A stretch of DNA of 64,000 bases from an uncultured Clostridia bacterium (GTDB taxonomy: Bacteria > Bacillota > Clostridia > Oscillospirales > Acutalibacteraceae). Below are positions 37,501 to 45,481 of this stretch, piece by piece. The translations under genes and the position numbers were made by a program. The stretch's first letter is position 1, and each line of letters begins with the position of its first letter. A model generated the notes under the pieces. That model ran no database searches. It was given only the letters and a program-made list of their open reading frames with translations, and was not told where the DNA came from. The DNA is taken from assembly GCA_947166625.1 (NCBI GenBank), contig CAMVEX010000004.1:62001-126000 (forward strand), given 5' to 3'.

Positions 37501-40500
37501 GGCTCTCAGTATCCCGTTGTAGCTGATCCGGTCAAAGAGGGCTACACCTTCGGCGGCTGGTTTACGGATTCCGCCTGCACCGCAGGGCACGAAATCAGCT
37601 TCACCGGCAGTGTTCCCGATCTCGGAGACAATAACGCGAATATAAATATCTACGCCAAATGGACCGTAAATACCTACACCGTTACTTTTGTTACCGGTGA
37701 AGGAGCGACGGTAATACCGCCCGTCACCGGAAATTACGGCGAATCCGTACCTTATCCCGCCGATCCCGTAAGACCCGGCTATGATTTTATTGATTGGGAT
37801 CCCAATGTTCCCGATACAATACCCGCCTATGATCTTACGATCACCGCTATCTGGGAGGCTCAGCAGTTCTGCCTTTCATACTATGTTGACGGCGAAAGCT
37901 ACGGCACTCCCGAATGGATAGACTGCGGAGAAGCGATAACCGTTCCTGCCTCTCCCGAGGTTGAAGGCTGCACCTTCGGCGGCTGGGCTTATTTCAATGA
38001 TGAAACAAACTCCGCTATCGACACTCCCACGGTTATGCCCGCCCATGATGTAAGGGGCGAAGCGATCCTCATTCCTCTGAATTACACGATCACATTTACA
38101 AATACCGGTGACAGCGTGATCGCTCCCATCACTCAGCCTTACGGCTCGGCGGTCACCGCACCGTCAGACCCGGTAAAAGAGGGATATACCTTCGGCGGCT
38201 GGAACCCCTCGGTTCCGCAGACGATGCCCGCCGGCGACCTTACCGTGACAGCGGTATGGAATATCAATACCCATACCATTACATTCGCGAATACCGGAGA
38301 TACCGTGATCCCGGCGATTACCGGAGAATACGGCTCGTCTGTGACCGCGCCCGCCGATCCCGTATGGGAAGGCCATGAATTTATCGGTTGGGACAGAGCA
38401 ATTCCTCAGACGATGCCCGATGAAGACCTTATCGTAACAGCGCTGTGGAATGTTAATCAATACACAATTACATTCGCCGATACGGGCGACAGCGTGATCG
38501 ATCCCGTTACTCAGCCTTACGGCTCGGCAGTTACCGCACCGTCAGACCCGGTAAAAGAAGGCTATACCTTCGCGGGTTGGAGCCCCTCGATTCCGCAGAC
38601 GATGCCCGCCGAAGATCTTACCGTAACCGCTCAGTGGAATATCAATCAATACACGATTACATTCGCCGATACGGGCGACAGCGTGATTGATCCCATCACT
38701 CTTGATTACGGCTCGGCAGTTACAGCACCGTCTGATCCCGTAAAAGAAGGCTATACCTTCGCGGGTTGGAGCAGAGAAATTCCCACAACGATGCCTGCCG
38801 AAAATCTTACGATAACCGCTCAGTGGAGTATCAATCAATACACGATTACATTTGCCGACACGGGCGACAGCGTGATCGATCCCATCACTCTTGATTACGG
38901 CTCGGCAGTTACCGCTCCCGCCGACCCCGTAAAAGAAGGCCACACCTTCGCGGGTTGGAGCAGAGAAATTCCCACAACGATGCCTGCCGAAAATCTCACG
39001 ATAACCGCTCAGTGGAATGTCAATCAATACACGATTACTTTCGCCGATACGGGCGACAGTACGATACCCGATATTACTCTTGATTACGGCTCGGCAGTTA
39101 CCGCTCCCGCCGACCCCGTAAAAGAAGGTCATACCTTCGCGGGTTGGAGCAGAGAAATCCCCACAACGATGCCTGCCGAAAATATCACCGTAACCGCGCT
39201 GTGGAATATCAGACAGTTTACCATAACCTTTGCCGACACGGGCGACAGCGTAATACCCGATATCACTCTTGATTACGGAGCGGATATTCCGTCTGTGGAA
39301 TCTCCCGTCAGAGCAGGCTATGATTTCGGCGGCTGGGATACGGAAATCCCCTCAACGATGCCCGCCGAAGACCTCACCGTAATCGCTTTGTGGAATATTC
39401 ACACCTACCGTATCGTATATGTTATGGACGGCGGCGCGCCTCAGCAGGGCACAGCCTATGCGGAATATAACAGCGTTATAGATCTGCCGCAGGCAGGCGT
39501 CTCATTTGTGAGAGAAGGCTATACCTTCGCGGGCTGGTCTTATGACGGCAGCGTATATACCGACACCTTTACCGTGCCCGCAATGGCTCAGAATTCAGAC
39601 GAAATCAGACTTACGGCGCTTTGGAATATCGCGAGCTTTACCATTACCTTCGATACGGACGGCGGCAGTGAGATCTCCCCCGTTACCCAGGAATACGGCA
39701 CCGTCGTTTCGGCTCCCGAAAATCCCGTAAAACCAGGTTACAGATTTATCGGGTGGACTCCCTCCGTTCCCTCGACGATGCCCGGAGCGGATATGACGGT
39801 CAGAGCGGAGTGGGAGAAGCTCAGCTACAGAGTGGCGTTCCTCGAGCCTGACAGTATCAGCGGCGTGCCTTCATTTGAAAACCGGTCCGTCTATGATAAT
39901 TATGAAACCTATCTCAGCTACGGCGACGGCATTCCCGATATCCCGGCGGACGGCCCCGCAGTGAATTATTATGTATTTACCGGCTGGTCCGATACTCAGG
40001 GCGGAGAGCCCGTCGATCTTTCGGCGTGGACTGTTCCCGCAGGCGATCCGGGCGATGAATATATTTTCTACCCCGTCTATGAGAGAGAAGAGATAGCTCT
40101 CGACATCATCTCTCAGAGCTCCGATGCCGATATAGTCGTGCCTGCACCGTCTGATCCGGACTATCGCGAAGGCGTTGACGGATATATTTACAACGCGGGC
40201 ACAAAGCTTAATAAAGCGGCGCTTGCCGGTCAGTTAAAGGTCAGCGGTGACGGCTCCGTGGTCATCACCCCGAGCAAGGGCTCTCAGATATGCGGAACCG
40301 GCACAAAAATCGAGCTTAAGGATAATTATGACGGCTCCGTTATCAAGACCTATTATCTTATAGTTCCGGGAGACGTCAACGGCGATTCAATTTGCTCCGC
40401 AAACGATCTGAGCATTGCCGAGCACGCAAGGAGTCAGGCGAATCCCACCTGGTATCTCAAGGATAAGGCGGACGCCGATCAGGCAGAGATCGCAGCAAAC

Positions 40501-40659
40501 GCTGTCAAGCGCCACTGCTACAGACTTGCCGCCGATGTAAATGACCAATACGGTGAATTCAATGATGACGATACTTCAATGATCTCTCTCTATGTTTTGG
40601 GCGGAGCTGAATTCAGCTATGACCCCGAGAATTCAAAATATACCGTCAATCTCGTCTGA
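34504..40659 (+). CDS. Giant secreted repeat protein (InlB B-repeat/Flg_new type) with dockerin-like C-terminus
   Basis: 2051 residues, the largest gene here. Residues 1-37 are a signal peptide. Residues 40-575 form a region I do not recognise. From about residue 578 to 1880 there are about 19 Listeria-Bacteroides (InlB B / Flg_new) repeats with the core GYTFxGW...TMPA..LTVTAxWN, each about 60-68 residues. The C-terminus (about 1890-2051) has a small beta module, then GDVNGDSICSANDLSIAEHA and ADVNDQYGEFNDDDTSM, which look like two degenerate Ca2+-binding dockerin halves; the first keeps the Asp/Asn ladder. There is no LPXTG. A role as adhesin or scaffold-bound surface protein is likely but inferred. 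Five units at 38458-39214 repeat at DNA level. Confidence 0.85.
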   Translation: MKRTGKFIAVILAAAVIFGSCVTGLPGFLQITASALGISKPASVRSSDLTFIVPEAIYLYPDARSWNTSVASPFQYYVNNNQDGSVTAEASQTTGKIYYSLSGAGNATVSYTFLSKDMTAISGGSVNLSSTTVTNGSYVNITGGASPSLASNVTGCYLQWCISFTDNGVAKKAYAYSYVYKPYTVPIAAAALAGTGTSSGANWAGSLTWLSGMHSIIEGGMPDYSNSSSLDSYEENNYLKFTEFSSFASPSNTAYVGGTAVTSTTRGVSSSSWVDHDTSRPGDMRYVSYANTSGTPKSFAYVLIEDNRKPTSYNNSGSDTTQNWGIRNTTYAEYRGNNVDIVTKSVAKSIGDIYIDTSRYTNLNQIPNLSVGLAVTMDKGCKDGTGRWWMADISETAFDHRSTWFKTDEDGLRPAAMERDYIFAGQGSDWHTRSYDTNEGLRYAGSWNRSLMNTAGATSQMYYVKSLYGNSEKSAGRNYDANAVGYVGLRAEYYNKTYLRAAVQYAVKKMAAFGVNGVSGSDLTSCYFDADSNYKWTAFQTAFTAAYKALTLVDGSIQNPDVLSNNLYNAINALCTYYEFDANGGTLSMPQNGYVTVGANQYASVVPAVTASRQGYTFKGWSTDPDCDPSNALTGNIQVGYNNKIYAIWKANSYFISFITNSSETIIPNQILDYGQPIVRPADPVRTGYTFTGWEPEIPATMPYSNVTVTAQWSVNQYTISFNTGDGATQISPITQDYDTDIIPPASPERTGYTFAGWSPALPSKMPAYNKTHNALWNVNIYSVTYDSNGGSAVPVSYIAYDANITSPAPSRTGYHFNGWTYRDADNNIYSGSTMPAYNLTATANWSKESYTITYNSAGGTEIAPRTFEYEAAITLPADPVKTGYNFAGWVYTDSSDNVYSGSTMPAYNLTATAQWNAKIHTIRFFDGETLLDSQTLPYGSAITAPDPVPAQGKYFTYWTPAVPAVMEDADIDVYANWANETYNLIFNESGYSNQSVTYGSQYPVVADPVKEGYTFGGWFTDSACTAGHEISFTGSVPDLGDNNANINIYAKWTVNTYTVTFVTGEGATVIPPVTGNYGESVPYPADPVRPGYDFIDWDPNVPDTIPAYDLTITAIWEAQQFCLSYYVDGESYGTPEWIDCGEAITVPASPEVEGCTFGGWAYFNDETNSAIDTPTVMPAHDVRGEAILIPLNYTITFTNTGDSVIAPITQPYGSAVTAPSDPVKEGYTFGGWNPSVPQTMPAGDLTVTAVWNINTHTITFANTGDTVIPAITGEYGSSVTAPADPVWEGHEFIGWDRAIPQTMPDEDLIVTALWNVNQYTITFADTGDSVIDPVTQPYGSAVTAPSDPVKEGYTFAGWSPSIPQTMPAEDLTVTAQWNINQYTITFADTGDSVIDPITLDYGSAVTAPSDPVKEGYTFAGWSREIPTTMPAENLTITAQWSINQYTITFADTGDSVIDPITLDYGSAVTAPADPVKEGHTFAGWSREIPTTMPAENLTITAQWNVNQYTITFADTGDSTIPDITLDYGSAVTAPADPVKEGHTFAGWSREIPTTMPAENITVTALWNIRQFTITFADTGDSVIPDITLDYGADIPSVESPVRAGYDFGGWDTEIPSTMPAEDLTVIALWNIHTYRIVYVMDGGAPQQGTAYAEYNSVIDLPQAGVSFVREGYTFAGWSYDGSVYTDTFTVPAMAQNSDEIRLTALWNIASFTITFDTDGGSEISPVTQEYGTVVSAPENPVKPGYRFIGWTPSVPSTMPGADMTVRAEWEKLSYRVAFLEPDSISGVPSFENRSVYDNYETYLSYGDGIPDIPADGPAVNYYVFTGWSDTQGGEPVDLSAWTVPAGDPGDEYIFYPVYEREEIALDIISQSSDADIVVPAPSDPDYREGVDGYIYNAGTKLNKAALAGQLKVSGDGSVVITPSKGSQICGTGTKIELKDNYDGSVIKTYYLIVPGDVNGDSICSANDLSIAEHARSQANPTWYLKDKADADQAEIAANAVKRHCYRLAADVNDQYGEFNDDDTSMISLYVLGGAEFSYDPENSKYTVNLV
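38458..39402 (+). repeat. Tandem 189-bp coding repeats
   Basis: Units begin at 38458, 38647, 38836, 39025 and 39214, a period of exactly 189 bp (63 residues). The central ones are nearly identical at DNA level, including silent positions (for example the stretch coding for GWSREIPTTMPAEN). This points to recent duplication or gene conversion within the gene. Confidence 0.9.
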
Positions 40660-40680
40660 AAGCCGTAAAATAAAACGACA

Positions 40681-40712
40681 GCCTGCGGCTGAAATATGCC
40701 GCAGGCGATTTA
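40681..40712 (+). terminator. Terminator after the giant repeat gene
   Basis: Perfect 9-bp stem (40681-40689 with 40698-40706), 8-base loop, followed by a weak T stretch. Confidence 0.7.
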
Positions 40713-40723
40713 GTATGATTTAA

Positions 40724-40752
40724 TTGCAACATATCGGATTTTGTGATAAAAT
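40724..40752 (+). promoter_or_regulatory. Promoter of azlCD
   Basis: TTGCAA (40724-40729), 17 bases, TAAAAT (40747-40752). The leader of about 75 bases shows no clear riboswitch. Confidence 0.75.
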
Positions 40753-40832
40753 CATTCGGTAAGTCAACGATATTTGACTGAATGCGCATATACCGGCAGT
40801 TTCCCGATCTTCAGCAATTACAGGATGAATTT

Positions 40833-41582
40833 ATGGATAATCAAGATAAAAAGTCACAGGCAAAAAAATGGTTTTTGAAGGGGCTTCGCGACGGAATACC
40901 GATAGCGGCGGGCTATTTTGCAGTTTCATTCGCTCTCGGAATAACTGCGAGAAATGCGGGGCTCACCTGGTATCAGGCGGCACTGGCTTCGCTGCTTTGC
41001 AACGCCTCAGCAGGCGAATACGCGGGCTTTGAGGTGATAGCCTCATCCGGCTCATATATCACGATGGCTTTGATCACGGCCATAATCAGCGCGAGATATA
41101 TGCTTATGTCTATCACTCTCTCGCAAAAGCTTGCCCCCGAAACAAATACTACGCAGAGACTTTTTGTCGGCTTCTGGGTCACGGATGAAATATTCGGGGC
41201 CTCCTCCACGGTGCCCGGCAAACTGAATCCTCATTATAACTACGGGCTCGCTGTATGCTCCCTCTCATTCTGGGCGCTGGGTACAAGCCTCGGAGTGGTG
41301 GTCGGAAACATTCTTCCCGCTCTTGCAGTAACGGCTCTCGGAGTTTTGCTCTACGGAATGTTTCTTGCGATAATTATGCCCGAGGGAAGAAAAAACAAAA
41401 AGGTCGGCCTGCTGATAATCATTTCAATGGCGCTCAGCTTTGCTTTATCGCGCCTGCCTAATGTTTCCGCTCTCGGAGAGGGCACGAGGATAATAATCCT
41501 CACCCTGCTTATCGCGGGCACGGCGGCATTTGTTTTCCCGATATCAGATGCCAAAAAGGAGGATGGATCCTTTGAAGCATAA
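40833..41582 (+). CDS. azlC: AzlC family branched-chain amino acid exporter, large subunit
   Basis: 249 residues, about eight membrane helices. GIPIAAGYFAVSFALGI and the ASAGEYAGFEVIASSG region are typical for AzlC/YgaZ. With AzlD it exports branched-chain amino acids or analogues. The ATG at 40833 follows AGGA by 7 bases; the reading frame is open further upstream but without a ribosome site. The end overlaps azlD by 11 bases. Confidence 0.92.
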   Translation: MDNQDKKSQAKKWFLKGLRDGIPIAAGYFAVSFALGITARNAGLTWYQAALASLLCNASAGEYAGFEVIASSGSYITMALITAIISARYMLMSITLSQKLAPETNTTQRLFVGFWVTDEIFGASSTVPGKLNPHYNYGLAVCSLSFWALGTSLGVVVGNILPALAVTALGVLLYGMFLAIIMPEGRKNKKVGLLIIISMALSFALSRLPNVSALGEGTRIIILTLLIAGTAAFVFPISDAKKEDGSFEA

Positions 41583-41886
41583 TGTGTATATCTATATCCT
41601 CATAATGTTTGCGGTTTCGTTCCTGCTGCGTGCTCTGCCGCTGACTCTGATAAGGAAGGAAATAAAGAATAAATACTTCCGTTCATTCCTTTATTATGTC
41701 CCCTATGTTACCCTTGCAGTAATGACTTTTCCGGCGATAATGGATTTGACCGGCACCCCTGCGGCAGGTCTGATCGCTCTGGCGGCGGGGATGATCGCAG
41801 CGTATTTCGGCGCGGGTCTGTTCCCAACGGCGGCGATTTGCTCCGTGATAGTTTTTGCGGTTGAATTCATCGCATCCCGGCCATAA
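41572..41886 (+). CDS. azlD: AzlD family branched-chain amino acid exporter, small subunit
   Basis: 104 residues, four membrane helices: YIYILIMFAVSFLLRALPLTL, YYVPYVTLAVMTFPAIMD, AAGLIALAAGMIAAYF and a last one. This is the usual AzlD/YgaH partner of AzlC. The start is set at TTG 41572 because a strong AAAAAGGAGG ends nine bases before it; the ATG at 41563 touches the ribosome site. Overlaps azlC by 11 bases. Confidence 0.9.
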   Translation: MKHNVYIYILIMFAVSFLLRALPLTLIRKEIKNKYFRSFLYYVPYVTLAVMTFPAIMDLTGTPAAGLIALAAGMIAAYFGAGLFPTAAICSVIVFAVEFIASRP

Positions 41887-41903
41887 ATATACAGGAGGTT
41901 TTT

Positions 41904-42434
41904 ATGAAAAAGATAATTTCACTGTTCCTCGCGGCTGTGTTTACTTTGATGCTTTGCTCCTGCGGGATCACGGTCGAAACCGGTCCCTCCGATACCGACT
42001 CTCAGGCGTCCGTTAACCAAAATTCGTCAAAACTGGAATTCACCTCGACCGATATGGACGGCAAGACCGTTTCGCTCTCCGATTATTCTCAGGCGAAGGT
42101 GATCATGATAAATATGTGGGAGACCTGGTGCGGCCCGTGTGTGAGCGAAATGCCCGATCTTCAGAAGCTGTATGTCAAATATAAAGACAGCGGCTTTATC
42201 ATTCTCGGAGCCACCGCTTCTCACGAAAGCGAAGTGAAAAGCATGGCGAATGATCTCGGAATAACTTACCCGCTCATAAAAAGAACGGCGGATCTTGACA
42301 GATTTGAAACCGGATATGTGCCGACCACGGTGTTTGCGGACGGTGAGGGCAATATTCTCACCTCAGAGCCGATTATCGGCGGAAAATCATATTCGGAGTG
42401 GGAAAAGGTAATTCAAAGCTACCTTAACGCATAA
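41904..42434 (+). CDS. TlpA/ResA-like thioredoxin-fold lipoprotein
   Basis: 176 residues. The N-terminus is a lipoprotein signal with lipobox (FTLMLCSC, lipidated Cys at about 19). The mature part is a redoxin/AhpC-TSA thioredoxin fold with active site WETWCGPCVSEMPDLQ and cis-Pro region GYVPTTVFADGEGN. It should act as a thiol-disulfide oxidoreductase on the outer face of the membrane. It is followed three bases later by the small CXXC peptide and the Fe-S membrane protein, which together could pass electrons to its disulfide. ATG after AGGAGG. Confidence 0.93.
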   Translation: MKKIISLFLAAVFTLMLCSCGITVETGPSDTDSQASVNQNSSKLEFTSTDMDGKTVSLSDYSQAKVIMINMWETWCGPCVSEMPDLQKLYVKYKDSGFIILGATASHESEVKSMANDLGITYPLIKRTADLDRFETGYVPTTVFADGEGNILTSEPIIGGKSYSEWEKVIQSYLNA

Positions 42435-42437
42435 ATT

Positions 42438-42575
42438 ATGAAAAAAAGAATCGTATTTGTGATTTTAGCCGCCCTTGCTCTGGCATTTACGGTGACCGGC
42501 TGCCTTAAAGGTCAGCCCGCAGATGTGCTTGCCAAGGCGATAACCGTCTGTCTGGAGTGTATCGGAATTGGATAA
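42438..42575 (+). CDS. CD1871A-type CXXC small membrane protein (45 aa)
   Basis: 45 residues: a hydrophobic helix after MKKRIVFVILAALALAFT, a possible lipobox (TVTGC), then a short tail ending in ITVCLECIGIG. The C-terminal CLEC (CXXC) and the ending ECIGIG recall a small family first named after Clostridioides difficile CD1871A. The family is known next to 4Fe-4S and TlpA-like genes, as here. The gene starts three bases after the TlpA stop and its end overlaps the next gene by eight bases. There is no clear ribosome site, so coupling is likely. Function unknown; a membrane thiol carrier is a reasonable guess. Confidence 0.75.
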   Translation: MKKRIVFVILAALALAFTVTGCLKGQPADVLAKAITVCLECIGIG

Positions 42576-43443
42576 CAAAAAAAGATTTGGGATTCAGGCG
42601 ATTGCCGCCCTTATTCAGAATGCCGATTTCAGAGGATTCTTTACGGGCAGAGTTTCTCAGAGCCCGTCAAAGCTCGTCTGTGTGCCGGGGCTCAACTGCT
42701 ATTCCTGCCCGTCTGCGCTCGGCGCCTGCCCGATAGGGTCGCTGCAAAGCTCTCTTTCATCCCATAAATTCAAATTCCCGTATTATGTGCTCGGGCTTAT
42801 GTTTTTTTTCGGCATACTGCTCGGCAGAGCGGTGTGCGGCTTTCTGTGCCCTTTCGGCCTGCTTCAGGATCTGCTGAATAAAATTCCTTTTTTCAAAAAG
42901 ATCAAAAGCTTCAGAGCCGATAAATACCTGCGTTTTATCAAATATTTCATCCTTGTTTTCGCGGTGATAATTCTGCCGGTGTTTGTTAAGCTCACTCCCG
43001 TATTTTGCAAATATCTGTGCCCGTCCGGCACTCTCGCGGGGCTCTTGCTCGCGTTTTCAGATACAAAGCTATTCGCCCTTTTCGGCGGCAGATTTATGTG
43101 GAAGGCGTGCATACTCGCCTGTGTCGTTTTGGCAAGCGTCCTGATCTACAGACCGTTTTGCAAATATCTCTGCCCTCTCGGAGCGTTTTATGCCCTTTTC
43201 AATAAAGTCGCTCTCGTCGGTCTGAAGGTAGATTCGGGCAAATGCGTAAATTGCAAAAAATGCTTTCATTCCTGCGGGATGTGCGTCGATCCCTCCGTTA
43301 TTCCCGACAGCGCCGAATGTATAAGATGCGGCAAATGTATATCCGTCTGCCCCGAGGGCGCGCTGAGTTATTCATTCGGATCGAAAAAAGCGGCGCCGTT
43401 AAAGGAAAATACGCTCCACGATTCTCCCGAAACGGAAAAATAA
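42568..43443 (+). CDS. NapH/CcoG-like 4Fe-4S polyferredoxin membrane protein
   Basis: 291 residues, about five membrane helices. The N-terminal region has CVPGLNCYSCPSALGACPIG, the helices carry CPFGLLQ, CPSGTLAG and CPLGAFYAL, and the C-terminal ferredoxin domain has CVNCKKCFHSCGMC and CIRCGKCISVCPEG. This is the NapH/RnfB-like layout that moves electrons across or along the membrane. With the TlpA lipoprotein and CXXC peptide it would form a reducing route to the cell surface. TTG start with GGAG 10 bases upstream. Confidence 0.88.
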   Translation: MDNKKRFGIQAIAALIQNADFRGFFTGRVSQSPSKLVCVPGLNCYSCPSALGACPIGSLQSSLSSHKFKFPYYVLGLMFFFGILLGRAVCGFLCPFGLLQDLLNKIPFFKKIKSFRADKYLRFIKYFILVFAVIILPVFVKLTPVFCKYLCPSGTLAGLLLAFSDTKLFALFGGRFMWKACILACVVLASVLIYRPFCKYLCPLGAFYALFNKVALVGLKVDSGKCVNCKKCFHSCGMCVDPSVIPDSAECIRCGKCISVCPEGALSYSFGSKKAAPLKENTLHDSPETEK

Positions 43444-43592
43444 AGCCGTTTAATTCCCCGCGGAATGTATTTATAAAATCCCTCTTCCGTTCTATAATAT
43501 GCGTAAAGAGAAGAAAATACGCAAACTGTGCCGCCGGCATACCTTTACAAAGCGGCGGAGAGTTATAATGAAACCGGAAAGGGGCGGAGGAT

Positions 43593-43736
43593 ATGTTTCT
43601 TTTGATTTTATTGATCATTGCCGTTGTGATAGCCTTCAAGCTTCTCGGAGTGATGACAAAGCTGTGGCTGAAGGTCTTCTCTTTCGCTGTCATAGGCTTG
43701 CTCGCAATCATAATATTTGCGGTGATCCTGATTTGA
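43593..43736 (+). CDS. Small hydrophobic membrane peptide (47 aa)
   Basis: 47 residues: two hydrophobic stretches, MFLLILLIIAVVIAFKLLG and SFAVIGLLAIIIFAVILI, joined by VMTKLWLKVF. It has a strong ribosome site (GGGGCGGAGG, three bases before the ATG region) and an upstream TATAAT (43493-43498), giving a leader of about 85 bases with two small hairpins. A terminator follows. I do not recognise the family. It may be a stand-alone membrane peptide or a regulatory one. Confidence 0.6.
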   Translation: MFLLILLIIAVVIAFKLLGVMTKLWLKVFSFAVIGLLAIIIFAVILI

Positions 43737-43770
43737 TGTTTCATCCGCCGAGTTTGCAGTTAACATTAAA

Positions 43771-43797
43771 AGCCCTCCCGGTGGAGGGCTTTTATTT
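43771..43797. terminator. Bidirectional terminator
   Basis: Perfect 9-bp stem (43772-43780 with 43785-43793 region), CGGT loop, T run on the plus strand and A run on the other side. It separates the 47-aa gene from the convergent ribokinase. Confidence 0.85.
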
Positions 43798-44686
43798 ATT
43801 CGTTTTCCTTTAAGAATTTTTCGACTGCTTCACGGTCGGGTATCGTTTCTGCGGCACCGTGTTTTGTGACTTCAAGTGCGCTCGCGGCGCAGCCCGTCAT
43901 CATGGCTTTGAGCGGTTTTTCTCCTTTGAGCAGTTCATAAAGACAATACCCGGTGAAAGTGTCTCCCGCGCCCGTCGTATCGACCGCCCTGACGCTGAAC
44001 GCCGGGCATTTTACATACTCGGAGCCGTTGTAATATACCGCTCCGCGGCTGCCGAGAGTAAGAATTATTTCTTTGCTCCCGAGGTCATACAACGCTTTGG
44101 CCGTCTCTTCGTCGGTGTCTCCGCCCGCGATGGATTTCCCTTCAAATTCATTGAGGATGAGAATGTCGGCTTTGCCTAATTCGAGATTTTTGATCTCATC
44201 CACATAGGGCGAAGGATTCAATGCGGTTTTGATGCCCATGGAATGAGCCCTTTCGAGTATATATTCCACGCACGATGTTTCATACTGCGTCAAAATCAAA
44301 TCGGCGTCAGAATATTTTGAGAGCAGCTTATCGCAGTATTCGGGCGTGATTTCGCGGTTTGCTCCGCCGAAAAGGATCATCTGATTTTGCCCGTCCGGGT
44401 CTGTTTCTATTATCGTGTGCCCGGTGAATTCGCCGGTATGGTCAATATCGCCGATGTCGATACCGCATTTTTGAAGATAATCCGTGAGAAATCTGCCGTC
44501 TTTACCGATTTTTCCGCCGACCGAAACATCCGCTCCCGCCTTTGAGAATGCAAGAGCCTGATTCAGACCCTTGCCGCCGACGTGGATTTCATATCCGCCG
44601 CAATAGAGAGTTTCGCCTCTCTCGGGCAGATGAGGCAGAGAATAAACCTTATCAATATTGAATGAGCCGAAAACAAGTATTTTCAT
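43796..44686 (-). CDS. rbsK: Ribokinase-like PfkB family carbohydrate kinase
   Basis: 296 residues. GSFNIDKVYSLPHLPERGET and GGKGLNQALAFSKAGADV are the N-terminal PfkB signature, and VDTTGAGDTFTGYCL is the C-terminal one with the catalytic Asp. The closest type is ribokinase (ATP-dependent phosphorylation of D-ribose), but related sugars cannot be excluded. It overlaps rpe by four bases, so a pentose-phosphate role fits. Confidence 0.85.
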   Translation of the reverse strand: MKILVFGSFNIDKVYSLPHLPERGETLYCGGYEIHVGGKGLNQALAFSKAGADVSVGGKIGKDGRFLTDYLQKCGIDIGDIDHTGEFTGHTIIETDPDGQNQMILFGGANREITPEYCDKLLSKYSDADLILTQYETSCVEYILERAHSMGIKTALNPSPYVDEIKNLELGKADILILNEFEGKSIAGGDTDEETAKALYDLGSKEIILTLGSRGAVYYNGSEYVKCPAFSVRAVDTTGAGDTFTGYCLYELLKGEKPLKAMMTGCAASALEVTKHGAAETIPDREAVEKFLKENE

Positions 44687-45366
44687 CCCGTCACCTCATC
44701 AAGCAGAGAGCGCATCTTACGGATATTATCGGTCAAATCCCCGGGTCCGAGTATGCTCGATGTGCCCACGACGAATATATCCGCGCCGGCACGCCGCATG
44801 AGCGGAGCCTTTTCATAATTGACGTTGCCGTCAACCTCTATGCTTTTTTCGCTGTATCCGTTTTCATCCATGAGCCTTCTCAGAGCGGTTATGCGCTCAA
44901 GCGAGCCCTCCACCATGCTCTGCCCCGCAAATCCGGGATATACCGTCATCAGCAATACTCCGTCTGTCATCTCGAGCCAATCGGAGACGGCCTCTGTCGG
45001 CGTATCGGGGTTAATGGCTATGAATGGTTTTGCGCCGCGTTTTCTTATTTTTTCAAATGAGGGCGCGAGATTTTTTGAGCCGACGCTCTCATAGTGGACT
45101 GAAACCATATCGCCTTCGCCGAAGGGGAAAGCCTCCAGCTTATTTTCGGGCTCGCTTACCATCAGATGAATATCAAGCGGAATATCGGTCGCCGCTTTAA
45201 GCCGTCTGCAATAATCGGTGCCGAGGCAAAAATTCGGCACGAATTCCCCATCCATTACATCTATGTGGAGAAGCTCTATTGAATTCTTTTCAAAACCGTC
45301 AATTATTTCGCCGAGCCTGAATATATCGGCGCACATCAAAGAGGGCGAGATCGCCGGGCGGAGCAT
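44683..45366 (-). CDS. rpe: Ribulose-phosphate 3-epimerase family protein
   Basis: 227 residues, TIM barrel. SPSLMCADIFRLGE, LLHIDVMDGEFVPNF with the metal-binding His and Asp, PLDIHLMV, VYPGFAGQ and IEVDGNVN are the family motifs. It interconverts ribulose-5-P and xylulose-5-P; an allulose-6-P epimerase role is an alternative given the ribokinase-like partner. The ATG at 45366 follows AAGGGAAG; an upstream ATG in frame lies before the ribosome site. Confidence 0.88.
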   Translation of the reverse strand: MLRPAISPSLMCADIFRLGEIIDGFEKNSIELLHIDVMDGEFVPNFCLGTDYCRRLKAATDIPLDIHLMVSEPENKLEAFPFGEGDMVSVHYESVGSKNLAPSFEKIRKRGAKPFIAINPDTPTEAVSDWLEMTDGVLLMTVYPGFAGQSMVEGSLERITALRRLMDENGYSEKSIEVDGNVNYEKAPLMRRAGADIFVVGTSSILGPGDLTDNIRKMRSLLDEVTG

Positions 45367-45389
45367 AGTCAACACTTCCCTTCTTTTTA

Positions 45390-45418
45390 ATATTACCAAA
45401 GCGAGCCGTTTTATTCAA
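45390..45418 (-). promoter_or_regulatory. Promoter of rpe-rbsK
   Basis: Minus strand TTGAAT (45418-45413), 17 bases, TAATAT (45395-45390). Confidence 0.7.
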
Positions 45419-45428
45419 GATATAACCC

Positions 45429-45456
45429 TTGATATGTTAAAAAATTTTTGTATAAT
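45429..45456 (+). promoter_or_regulatory. Promoter of the TIGR04076-GH43-DUF2804 unit
   Basis: TTGATA (45429-45434), 16 bases, TATAAT (45451-45456), divergent from the rpe promoter. Confidence 0.75.
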
Positions 45457-45481
45457 AATAGCTGAGAGGAGAGAGCCTTTG

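Noticed and set aside
38542-39132. A 196-codon minus-strand frame with internal repeats
   Set aside because: It only mirrors the tandem repeats of the giant gene on the other strand.
38458-39402. Regular repeats resembling a CRISPR array
   Set aside because: The 189-bp units are fully coding without unique spacers; they are protein repeats.
43499-43813. A 104-codon frame overlapping the 47-aa membrane peptide
   Set aside because: Low-quality composition, runs through a terminator into the ribokinase gene, and the ribosome site fits the 47-aa ORF better.
45218-45481. Upstream extension of the TIGR04076 frame through the rpe gene region
   Set aside because: It would overlap the divergent rpe gene and both promoters; the ATG at 45482 has a good ribosome site and fits the family length.
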